Assembly (NCBI GenBank): GCA_937916075.1
Contig: CALGHW010000371.1
Coordinates: forward strand, 1 to 5,352
Direction of reading: 5' to 3'
DNA: 5,352 bases
DNA from: an uncultured Prevotella sp.
GTDB taxonomy: Bacteria > Bacteroidota > Bacteroidia > Bacteroidales > Bacteroidaceae
In this document: positions 1-5,352 of the stretch, in pieces
Layout: the number at the start of each line of letters is the position of its first letter
How positions within the stretch are numbered: the first letter of the stretch is position 1
Program-made: the position numbers and the translations under genes
Notes under the pieces: model-generated
Told to the model about the DNA's origin: nothing
The model's database searches: none
Seen by the model: only the letters and a program-made list of their open reading frames with translations

Positions 1-48
1 CCTGCGACCTGTAAAGGAAACCAAGAAACACAAATACTTTTATAATCC

Positions 49-786
49 ATGAAAATCGGACTATTCATTCCATGCTATGTGAACGCCCTCTATCCGGAAG
101 TGGGGGTGGCCACATACAAACTGCTCACCAGCCTCGGCCTCGACGTGGACTATCCGCTCCACCAGACCTGCTGCGGACAGCCCATGGCCAACGCCGGTTT
201 TGAGTCGATGGCCCAGTCATTGGCCACCTCGCTCGACCAGCTGTTTGCCCCCTACGACTATGTGGTGGCGCCGTCGGCCAGCTGCGCGGCTTTCGTAAAA
301 ATCAATTATCCACACGTGCTCCAGGGACAGCATGCCTGCATGACCTCCCGGAAAATCATGGACGTGGTGGAATTTCTGCACGACGTGGTCAAGCCCACGT
401 CGCTGCCCGGACGGTTTCCCCACGTGGTGAGCCTGCACAACTCCTGCCACGGAGTGAGAGAGCTGGGCCTGTCGGCGCCCAGCGAGCGCAACATCACGCC
501 CTACTCCAAAATCAAGGACTTGCTCGCCCTCGTCAAAGACATCACCGTACGCGAACCTGAGCGACCTGACGAGTGTTGCGGCTTTGGCGGCATGTTCTCC
601 GTCGAGGAGCCCGACGTGTCGGTAAGGATGGGCACCGACAAGCTTGAACGCCACATGGCCACAGGGGCCGAATACATCACCGGACCCGACAGCTCTTGCC
701 TCATGCACATGCAGGGCATCGCGCGCCGGCTGGGCAAACCCATCCAATTCATTCATGTAGTACAAATAATGGCAGCAGGACTATGA
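49..786 (+). CDS. lutA: LutA-type (Fe-S)-binding subunit of the L-lactate oxidation complex
   Basis: A 245-residue cytoplasmic protein of the LutA/YkgE family, normal in length. It carries two CCG (cysteine-rich, DUF224) domains as seen in heterodisulfide reductase and glycolate oxidase subunits. The first has C9, the C41-C42-G43 motif and C79 in the segment PSASC. The second has C133 in HNSCHG, the C176-C177-G178 motif in ECCGFGG and C217 in GPDSSC. All expected cluster-binding cysteines are present, so the protein should be functional. Family knowledge: LutA works with LutB and LutC to oxidise L-lactate to pyruvate and pass electrons on without a flavin dehydrogenase. The ATG at 49 is chosen because the protein begins directly with the typical MKIGLFIPCY start. 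The 48-base leader is A/T-rich with no well-placed Shine-Dalgarno site. Its stop overlaps the lutB start. An unrelated CCG-domain redox partner is unlikely given the neighbours. Confidence 0.94.
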   Translation: MKIGLFIPCYVNALYPEVGVATYKLLTSLGLDVDYPLHQTCCGQPMANAGFESMAQSLATSLDQLFAPYDYVVAPSASCAAFVKINYPHVLQGQHACMTSRKIMDVVEFLHDVVKPTSLPGRFPHVVSLHNSCHGVRELGLSAPSERNITPYSKIKDLLALVKDITVREPERPDECCGFGGMFSVEEPDVSVRMGTDKLERHMATGAEYITGPDSSCLMHMQGIARRLGKPIQFIHVVQIMAAGL

Positions 787-2150
787 GCACACTTCACACC
801 AAGGCAGCCCACGACTTCCTCAAGGACGTGGAAAAGGCGAAATGGCACGACGAGACCTTCTGGTCGGTCAGGGCCAAGCGCGACACGATGGCCCACGGCC
901 TCGACGAGTGGGAACAGCTCAGAGACCTGGCCAGCGACATCAAGAAACATACCGTCACCCATCTGGACCACTATCTGGAGGAGTTTGCCTCCAACGCCGA
1001 GAAAAACGGGGTCATCGTACACTGGGCCAAGGACGCACAGGAGTTTAACGACACCGTGCTCCATATTCTCCAGGACCACCAGGTGAAGAAGATGGTAAAG
1101 AGCAAGTCGATGCTCACGGAGGAGTGTGAGATGAACCCCTACCTCGAACGCCACGGCATCGAGGTGGTGGAGACCGACCTGGGCGAACGCATCCTGCAAC
1201 TGCTCCACTCCAAGCCGAGCCACATCGTCATGCCAGCCATCCACATCACACAAGAGGAGGTGGGTCACCTGTTTGAGAAAGAGCTGAAGAGCGAGCCCGG
1301 CAACTATGACCCCACTTACCTTACCTACTGCGCCAGAATGAGTCTGCGCAACGAGTTTATGACGGCCGACGCCGGCATGACGGGAGCCAACTTCGGTGTG
1401 GCCGCCACGGGCGACATCGTGGTATGCACCAACGAGGGCAACGCGGACATGTCGACCTCGATGCCCAAACTCCATATCGCGGCCATGGGCATCGAGAAGG
1501 TGATACCCGACTACCGCTCCCTGGGCGTGTTCCACCGCCTGCTCAGCCGCAGCGCCACCGGACAGCCCACCACCACCTTCACTTCGCACTTCCGCAAGGC
1601 CCGGCCGGGGGCAGAGATGCACATCATCCTCGTGGACAACGGACGCAGTGACATCATCGCCAACCCGGAACACTGGCAGTCGCTGAAGTGTATGCGCTGC
1701 GGTGCCTGCATGAACACGTGTCCTGTATACCGGCGCAGCGGAGGCTACTCGTATACCTATTTTATACCTGGCCCCATCGGCATCAACTTGGGCATGCTCC
1801 ACGGACCTCAGCAGTATGCCGACAACGTGAGTGCCTGCTCGCTGTGCTGCTCGTGCGACAATGTTTGTCCGGTCAAGGTGGACCTGGCCGAGCAGATTTA
1901 CGCCTGGCGGCAACAGCTCGACTCGCTCCACCGGGCCGACCCGATGAAGAAGTGGATGAGCCGGGGCATGAAGGTGCTCTTCGACCGGCCGGCACTCTAC
2001 AGCACGGCACTCAAACTGGCCCCGCTGGTCAACCACGCGCCACGCTTTGCGGTCTACAACGGGCTCAACGCCTGGGGCGAGGGACGCGAGCTGCCCACCT
2101 TTGCCCGTGAATCGTTTGAAACTTTATGGAAGAAAGGAAAAGTGAAATGA
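783..2150 (+). CDS. lutB: LutB-type LUD-domain ferredoxin-like subunit, two 4Fe-4S clusters
   Basis: A 455-residue protein of the LutB/YkgF family. Residues about 60-290 form the LUD (DUF162) domain, with the conserved stretch GANFGVAATGDIVVCTNEGN near 201-220 followed by PKLHIAAMGIEKVIPDY. Two 4Fe-4S motifs follow: C303-x2-C306-x2-C309-x3-C313-P and C352-x2-C355-x2-C358-x3-C362-P, with an additional C356. The C-terminal tail matches the family's usual linker after the ferredoxin fold. Role by family: electron-transfer core of the LutABC lactate oxidation complex in the cytoplasm. The start is placed at 783, where ATGA overlaps the lutA stop. An in-frame ATG at 696 would add 29 residues lying inside lutA with no family character, so it is rejected. 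Many homologues have AETG or ADTG where this protein has AATG; whether that matters is unknown. The identification is secure. Confidence 0.95.
   Translation: MSTLHTKAAHDFLKDVEKAKWHDETFWSVRAKRDTMAHGLDEWEQLRDLASDIKKHTVTHLDHYLEEFASNAEKNGVIVHWAKDAQEFNDTVLHILQDHQVKKMVKSKSMLTEECEMNPYLERHGIEVVETDLGERILQLLHSKPSHIVMPAIHITQEEVGHLFEKELKSEPGNYDPTYLTYCARMSLRNEFMTADAGMTGANFGVAATGDIVVCTNEGNADMSTSMPKLHIAAMGIEKVIPDYRSLGVFHRLLSRSATGQPTTTFTSHFRKARPGAEMHIILVDNGRSDIIANPEHWQSLKCMRCGACMNTCPVYRRSGGYSYTYFIPGPIGINLGMLHGPQQYADNVSACSLCCSCDNVCPVKVDLAEQIYAWRQQLDSLHRADPMKKWMSRGMKVLFDRPALYSTALKLAPLVNHAPRFAVYNGLNAWGEGRELPTFARESFETLWKKGKVK
2133..2138 (+). promoter_or_regulatory. Ribosome binding site deciding the lutC start
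   Basis: AAAGGA lies 8 bases upstream of the ATG at 2147, within the end of lutB. It is one of the better Shine-Dalgarno-like sites in the window. It favours the start at 2147 over the in-frame ATG at 2126, which lies upstream of this site. The 2147 ATG also overlaps the lutB TGA as ATGA, repeating the lutA-lutB junction. Confidence 0.65.
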
Positions 2151-2728
2151 GCAACAAGGAAGACATTCTCAACAAGATAAGACGGAACATCCACCAAACG
2201 TTTGACATGCCCACACTGGACAACCTGAAGCCTATCACCTATAAAAACACGCTGCAACAGTTTGTCGACATGAGCCACACGGTGGGCGCACAGGTGGCTG
2301 AGCTCCAACCGGGACAGGACCTCAACGAGATTATCCACAAGCTGTATCCCGAAGCCAAGGTGTTTGCCTCCAACGTGGCCGGACTCTCCATCGCCTCGCT
2401 CAACCCCGACACGGTAAGCCAGGCGCAGGAGCTCAACGGCACCGACGTGGGCATCGTGGAGGGAAAGGTGGGTGTGGCCGAAAACGGCTGCATCTGGATT
2501 CCGCAGACCATGAAGGAACGGGCCGTATGCTTCATCTCCGAATACCTCGTCATCCTGCTTGACAGGCACGCGGTGGTCAACAATATGCACGAGGCCTACA
2601 GCCGCATCCAAATGTCTGACTATGGCTACGGCTGCTTCATCAGCGGCCCCTCCAAGACGGCCGACATCGCCCAGGCACTCGTCATGGGCGCACAAGCCGC
2701 ACGGGGCGTGACGGTCATCCTCATCTAA
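2147..2728 (+). CDS. lutC: LutC-type LUD-domain subunit of the L-lactate oxidation complex
   Basis: A 193-residue cytoplasmic LUD-domain protein with no cluster motif, as expected for LutC/YkgG. Recognisable segments are GIVEGKVGVAENGCIWI (about 102-118), the SEYLVILLDRHAVV strand region (131-144) and the family hallmark ISGPSKTADIAQALVMGA (165-182) near the C-terminus. Most family members I recall have G-x-H-G-P or G-x-H-G-A after this hallmark; here the sequence is GAQAARGVTVILI, so the usual histidine is replaced by glutamine. Role by family: third component of LutABC, needed for lactate use. The start at 2147 gives MSNKEDILNKIRRN, a typical LutC beginning. A start at 2126 would only add MEERKSE inside lutB. 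It is the last gene of the operon and is followed by a strong hairpin. Function as lactate oxidation is inferred from the three-gene context. Confidence 0.92.
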   Translation: MSNKEDILNKIRRNIHQTFDMPTLDNLKPITYKNTLQQFVDMSHTVGAQVAELQPGQDLNEIIHKLYPEAKVFASNVAGLSIASLNPDTVSQAQELNGTDVGIVEGKVGVAENGCIWIPQTMKERAVCFISEYLVILLDRHAVVNNMHEAYSRIQMSDYGYGCFISGPSKTADIAQALVMGAQAARGVTVILI

Positions 2729-2766
2729 AAGTGACGCTAAAAATAAAATTGGCAACATCTGAGTGT

Positions 2767-2804
2767 GAAGGCCGGGGAATGAAAATTTTCATTCCCCGGC
2801 CTTC
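2767..2804 (+). terminator. Intrinsic terminator of the lutABC operon, perfect 38-bp palindrome
   Basis: The left arm 2767-2785 and right arm 2786-2804 are exact reverse complements, 19 pairs with no spacer and AAAATTTT at the centre. The folded RNA would have a GC-rich stem (GGCCGGGG against CCCCGGCC) with a few central A-U pairs opening as the loop. The right side is followed by a pyrimidine-rich stretch (CCTTTTCC, then TCTTGTT) rather than a clean T-run. It starts 38 bases after the lutC stop and lies upstream of the next promoter, so it separates the two units. The opposite strand lacks an adjacent T-run, so action is probably mainly for + strand transcription. Confidence 0.85.
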
Positions 2805-2867
2805 GCCTTTTCCGTCTTGTTGGTGTCCTAAAATACTTGGAATGGTCAAGAAAAAACATTTTTTTTC

Positions 2868-2889
2868 AAACTTTTCGAGAAAACTTTTC
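2868..2889 (+). repeat. Tandem 9-mer direct repeat in the promoter region
   Basis: AAACTTTTC occurs at 2868-2876 and again at 2881-2889, a 13-base period in an AT-rich stretch. The second copy overlaps the place where a -33 box would lie relative to the TATCTTTG element. It could be a regulator site or upstream promoter element, or simply a chance repeat in low-complexity A/T-rich DNA. Confidence 0.4.
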
Positions 2890-2917
2890 ACACTACAATA
2901 TTTTTGTGCTATCTTTG
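2886..2917 (+). promoter_or_regulatory. Bacteroidetes-type housekeeping promoter for the envelope gene unit
   Basis: TATCTTTG at 2910-2917 matches the Bacteroidetes -7 consensus TAnnTTTG exactly. A degenerate -33 element, TTTC where TTTG is the consensus, lies at 2886-2889, 20 bases upstream, which is close to the usual spacing. The region just upstream is strongly A/T-rich. Initiation would be expected several bases downstream, near 2922-2926, giving a leader of about 60-65 bases before the ATG at 2988. The position between a terminator and a three-gene unit supports the call. Confidence 0.75.
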
Positions 2918-2928
2918 CTCCTCAATAT

Positions 2929-2967
2929 AAACGTGTGGAGGCCCGCAGGTCATTCACACGGACGTTT
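2929..2967 (+). other. Possible 5' leader hairpin
   Basis: AAACGTGTG at 2929-2937 can pair with CACACG at 2955-2960 and, after a short bulge, with the TTT end of ACGTTT at 2962-2967. An alternative register pairs AAACGT with ACGTTT directly. The structure would lie at the very 5' end of the predicted transcript and could stabilise it or influence translation. The stem is short and interrupted, no known riboswitch is recognised, and it may be chance. Confidence 0.3.
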
Positions 2968-2987
2968 TAGGTAAGATATTCAAGATA

Positions 2988-4235
2988 ATGAAGTTACACT
3001 ATATTATATGGGCCGCGGCAGCCAGCTTGTCCTTGACCTCCTGTTTCAAGGAAGAACCGCTCAACGCAGAATGTGACATCGAGAGTGCCACTGTACACGT
3101 CACCAACCCCAGCGACTATTTTGCACAACTCAATGACTCCATCATTGTGCCCAACGGAGACTTCCGTAGTGACGAGATTGTTTTTCACGTAAAAAACAAG
3201 GCCGACCTCAGCCAGATGGCACCCACCTTCAAGCTCACGCCCGGCGCCACCATCAGCCCTGAAAGCGGAAGCACACACGACTTCACCAACGGAGCCGTGC
3301 TCTATACCACTACCTCGGAAGACGGGGCCAACCACAGGGTGTACAAGGTGGAGTTCAGACGAGACACCATTGCCGTAAAGGACACTATCATCATCGATAA
3401 AAAAGACAGTACTTCCTATAAAGCGTATGCCATTGAATACGACTTCGAGAATCCTACCCTGATTTCCGAAAAGCACGGAAAGGTATTCTATAAATATTAT
3501 GACTGGGCAGGCAACGACGCGGAATACAACAAATGGGCCACAGGAAATCCTGGCTATGCCATGTCGCCCCTGACCACAGCTAACAAGTATGAAGAATATC
3601 CCACCTGCTACTTGGAAGAAGGCTATGAAGGACACGGCGTGCAGCTGACAACCCGGGAGACAGGACCTTTGGCCCACAGCCAGAATCCGCCTATGCCCAT
3701 GGCCGCCGGCAACCTTTTCCTCGGCACCTTCAACGCCGCCAACGCTTTTGACGACGCACTGTCTGCCACACAGTTTGGCGTGAAGTTCAGCAAGCAACCG
3801 GTCAAGTTCACCGGCTATTATAAGTACAAGCCGGAGCCGTATGAACTGAACGAACGGAATGTCATTGACGAGGGATCAATCTATGCCGTGTTCTACAAGC
3901 GTGAGTTTACCACCAATGAGAAGGGTGAACAGGTAGAAGTGTTCCTCAACGGACGCGACGTGCAGACCAACCCGCGCATCGTCGCCCTGGCCAAGATGCC
4001 TACCGTTCCCCCCACCGACAGCTGGACCCCCTTTGACATCGAGTTCAAGTACACCGAGCCCATTGACGAGCAACTGCTGGAGAACAATGGCTACAACCTC
4101 ACCATCGTCTTCTCGTCGAGCATCAATGGCGCCTACTTCCTCGGAGGTATCGGCAGCACGCTCTGCATCGACAAGATAAGACTCATCTGCAAAGACAAGG
4201 TGAAAGATGAGGATAAGGCAACGGAAGAAAAATAA
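2988..4235 (+). CDS. PCMD-domain lipoprotein, probably surface-exposed
   Basis: A 415-residue exported lipoprotein. The N-terminus is a signal peptide with lipobox L16-T17-S18-C19. After the cysteine comes F-K-E-E, resembling the K-(D/E)-(D/E) export signal that sends Bacteroidetes lipoproteins to the outer face of the outer membrane. Residues about 27-125 look like an Ig-like domain of the DUF5018 kind, with TPGATISPESGSTHDF and TTTSEDGANHRVYKVEF. Residues about 148-402 match the PCMD (putative carbohydrate metabolism) domain: AAGNLFLGTFN (239-249), GYYKYKPEP (276-284), SIYAVFYKRE (297-306), LTIVFSSSINGAYFLGGIGS (371-390) and a closing CIDKIRLI strand. A short charged tail ends the protein. 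The biochemical role of PCMD is unproven; glycan binding is only suggested by the family name. It is first in a unit with a barrel and a calycin-like protein. The ATG at 2988 is placed directly before the signal peptide. Confidence 0.88.
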   Translation: MKLHYIIWAAAASLSLTSCFKEEPLNAECDIESATVHVTNPSDYFAQLNDSIIVPNGDFRSDEIVFHVKNKADLSQMAPTFKLTPGATISPESGSTHDFTNGAVLYTTTSEDGANHRVYKVEFRRDTIAVKDTIIIDKKDSTSYKAYAIEYDFENPTLISEKHGKVFYKYYDWAGNDAEYNKWATGNPGYAMSPLTTANKYEEYPTCYLEEGYEGHGVQLTTRETGPLAHSQNPPMPMAAGNLFLGTFNAANAFDDALSATQFGVKFSKQPVKFTGYYKYKPEPYELNERNVIDEGSIYAVFYKREFTTNEKGEQVEVFLNGRDVQTNPRIVALAKMPTVPPTDSWTPFDIEFKYTEPIDEQLLENNGYNLTIVFSSSINGAYFLGGIGSTLCIDKIRLICKDKVKDEDKATEEK

Positions 4236-4246
4236 AAAAAGACATC

Positions 4247-4999
4247 ATGCAAAAAAAGATATTTACGACGCTGCTTGCAGCCGCCTGCACCCTGTCGGCA
4301 TCCAGCCGCATCATCCCGGAAGACCTGAACTACAAGGTCCGCCTGGGCTACAACATCGGCGGAACGGCACCATTAGGCATGCCCGCCACCATCCGCTCGA
4401 TGAACAGCTACAAGATTCAGCCTAACTTCGTTTTGGGCTTCGACGTTCAGAAAGACTTCTGGGGCCAATGGGGAATCCAGACAGGACTGCACGTGGAGAC
4501 CAAGGGCATGGAGGTGGATGCCACCGTGAAAAACTATCACATGGAGATGACCCAGGGCGGACAGTCGCTCGAAGGCAACTTCACCGGCAACGTGGTGACA
4601 CAAGTAGACGAACAGATGGTCACACTACCCGTGCTGGCCACGTTTAAGCCACACAGCAGCGTGACACTCAAGTTAGGACCCTACGTGTCGTATCTCTCCA
4701 CACGCACCTTCAAGGGCGAGGCCTACAACGGCTACCTGCGACAGGACGGGCCTACCGGACAGAAGATGAACATCGGCATGAACGGCGCCGCAGCCGCCAC
4801 CTACGACTTCAGCGGCGACATGCGCAGCATCCAGGTGGGCATCGACTTCGGTGTAGACTGGAACATCTACCACCGCTGGGGCGTGTTCGGCGACATCAAC
4901 TGGGGCCTCAACGGCATTCACAAAAGCTCGTTTAAGACCATCGAGCAGACGCTCTACCCCATCTACGGCTCCTTAGGATTGACATACAAACTTAAATAA
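4247..4999 (+). CDS. PorT-family outer-membrane beta-barrel protein
   Basis: A 250-residue protein beginning with a Sec signal peptide (KK at 3-4, hydrophobic core about 5-17, likely cleavage near SAS-S at 17-20). C14 does not sit in a good lipobox, so signal peptidase I processing is favoured. The rest resembles the outer-membrane beta-barrel family that includes PorT (OMP_b-brl_2). Alternating strands end at turns such as GFDVQKDFWGQWGIQTGLHVETKG (65-88, described here as two strands), and MVTLPVLATFKPHSSVTLKLG (124-144) carries the typical T-L-P motif followed by GPYVSYL. DFGVDWNIYHRWG (201-212) and the closing strand YGSLGLTYKLK (240-250) are also typical. Eight or more strands would fit, but the count is not secure. 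Long polar stretches about 90-120 and 155-178 would be extracellular loops. The gene starts 11 bases after the lipoprotein stop, so the two are co-transcribed. Function is unknown; a partner or anchor for the neighbouring lipoprotein is inference. Confidence 0.84.
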   Translation: MQKKIFTTLLAAACTLSASSRIIPEDLNYKVRLGYNIGGTAPLGMPATIRSMNSYKIQPNFVLGFDVQKDFWGQWGIQTGLHVETKGMEVDATVKNYHMEMTQGGQSLEGNFTGNVVTQVDEQMVTLPVLATFKPHSSVTLKLGPYVSYLSTRTFKGEAYNGYLRQDGPTGQKMNIGMNGAAAATYDFSGDMRSIQVGIDFGVDWNIYHRWGVFGDINWGLNGIHKSSFKTIEQTLYPIYGSLGLTYKLK

Positions 5000-5027
5000 C
5001 ATTTATATTAAAAAGAAAGGTAAAAAG

Positions 5028-5352
5028 ATGAAGAAAATTTCTACACTTTTCGCAGCCGCACTGCTTTCTGTATCAGCCATGGCCACCGACTACAACGAGC
5101 CGCTGACAGTGGAAGTGAACGGCACCGCCATTAATTCCGGCAATGTGAAGGTTTCCGTGGACAAGGAAATCGACGGCACCTACACCTTCAGCCTCAACAA
5201 CTTCAAGTTTGCCTCACAGGGCGTGGGCAACATCGTGGTAGAGGGTGTCAAGGCTATCCAATGTGGCAACACCATGGTGCTCAATGCCAACCAGCCTATC
5301 AGCATCGCCGCCGGCGACGATGCTGATGGGCTGGTTGGCATTGAGCACCATG
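5028..5352 (+). CDS. Calycin-like secreted protein, 3' end missing and last part doubtful
   Basis: The first 108 codons of an exported protein, open to the window edge. Residues 1-19 (MKKISTLFAAALLSVSAMA) form a clear Sec signal peptide with an A-x-A cleavage site. The mature part, TDYNEPLTVEVNG and then strands such as GTYTFSLNNFKF, VGNIVVEGVKA and NANQPISIAAGDD, resembles the calycin-like beta-barrel proteins of Bacteroidetes, which are usually roughly twice this length. AAAGAAAGG-like purine-rich sequence at 5012-5020 ends 7 bases before the ATG and supports this start. It follows the barrel gene by 28 bases. Residues up to A95 are credible. From G96 on, the frame runs into the second arm of an inverted repeat and reads DADGLVGIEHH, which is the antisense of its own upstream coding and not a family-like continuation. 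The ligand is unknown; small-ligand or glycan binding would be guesswork. Confidence 0.75.
   Translation, partial: MKKISTLFAAALLSVSAMATDYNEPLTVEVNGTAINSGNVKVSVDKEIDGTYTFSLNNFKFASQGVGNIVVEGVKAIQCGNTMVLNANQPISIAAGDDADGLVGIEHH
5273..5352. repeat. Spacerless 80-bp inverted repeat at the window end
   Basis: Arms 5273-5312 and 5313-5352 are reverse complements at 38 of 40 positions, centred on GCCGGC at 5310-5315. The two mismatched pairs are 5308/5317 and 5297/5328. Arm one is coding sequence of the calycin-like gene, codons 82-95. Read on the minus strand, arm two encodes the same peptide with one silent change (CCT to CCC at Pro90) and one Ala-to-Val change at residue 94. The repeat runs up to the last base, so its true outer limit is unseen. 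A fold-back chimera at a contig end is the simplest explanation. Confidence 0.95.

Noticed and set aside
1..14. TGC GAC CTG TAA as the tail of an upstream gene
   Set aside because: Three codons and a stop are too short to support any gene.
35..42. TACTTTTA before lutA as a possible -7 promoter box
   Set aside because: It differs from TAnnTTTG in the final base. A start placed from it would fall at the lutA ATG, and the window holds too little upstream sequence to judge.
753..2036. A 427-codon open frame on the minus strand opposite lutB
   Set aside because: Its sequence is a low-complexity shadow rich in V, H and G, typical of the antisense of GC-rich coding DNA. The opposite strand carries an unmistakable LutB with cluster motifs.
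1688..2110. A 140-codon + strand frame inside lutB
   Set aside because: It is an off-frame reading of the Cys-rich ferredoxin region, fully inside lutB and without its own initiation site.
2731..2970. A 79-codon + strand frame in the gap after lutC
   Set aside because: It reads through the terminator hairpin and the TATCTTTG promoter. Its composition is not protein-like, and no ribosome site supports it.
2994..3797. A 267-codon minus-strand frame opposite the PCMD gene
   Set aside because: No start context or family resemblance. The + strand protein has a signal peptide, lipobox and domain motifs.
5313..5352. Treating the inverted arm as genuine C-terminal coding of the calycin-like protein, or as a minus-strand gene start
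   Set aside because: The frame stays open only by chance. The sequence is the reverse complement of the adjacent codons, and it does not continue the family pattern.

Overview
The window looks like chromosomal DNA of an anaerobic Bacteroidales member, most likely Prevotellaceae or a close relative. This rests on a Bacteroidetes-type promoter (TAnnTTTG -7 box), A-rich leaders with weak Shine-Dalgarno sites, and families largely confined to Bacteroidetes: a PCMD lipoprotein, a PorT-like barrel and a calycin-like protein. The genus is an inference from style and cannot be fixed from the sequence alone. All recognised genes lie on the + strand, in two transcription units.

Unit 1 (49-2728) is a complete lutABC operon. 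LutA is a CCG-domain Fe-S protein, LutB a LUD domain followed by two 4Fe-4S clusters, and LutC a LUD-domain protein. In characterised bacteria the three form a flavin-independent L-lactate oxidation complex that yields pyruvate. Both gene junctions are ATGA overlaps, so translation is probably coupled. The unit ends at a perfect 38-bp palindrome that acts as a likely intrinsic terminator (2767-2804). No promoter can be supported in the 48 bases before lutA, and no lactate permease or regulator is visible.

The 259-base gap (2729-2987) holds this terminator, then an AT-rich stretch with a tandem 9-mer, a TATCTTTG -7 box, and a leader with a small interrupted hairpin.

Unit 2 (2988 to the window end) encodes three exported proteins spaced 11 and 28 bases apart: a probably surface-exposed PCMD lipoprotein, a PorT-family outer-membrane beta-barrel, and a secreted calycin-like protein cut by the window end. 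They plausibly form a cell-envelope module, but its substrate is unknown.

The most unusual structure is at the right edge. The last 80 bases (5273-5352) are a spacerless inverted repeat, 38 of 40 positions paired. The second arm reads as a slightly different allele of the same coding segment in reverse. It replaces the expected continuation of the calycin-like gene, so it is probably a fold-back assembly or amplification artefact, although a genuine inversion junction cannot be excluded. I found no convincing novel defence, mobile or RNA system.
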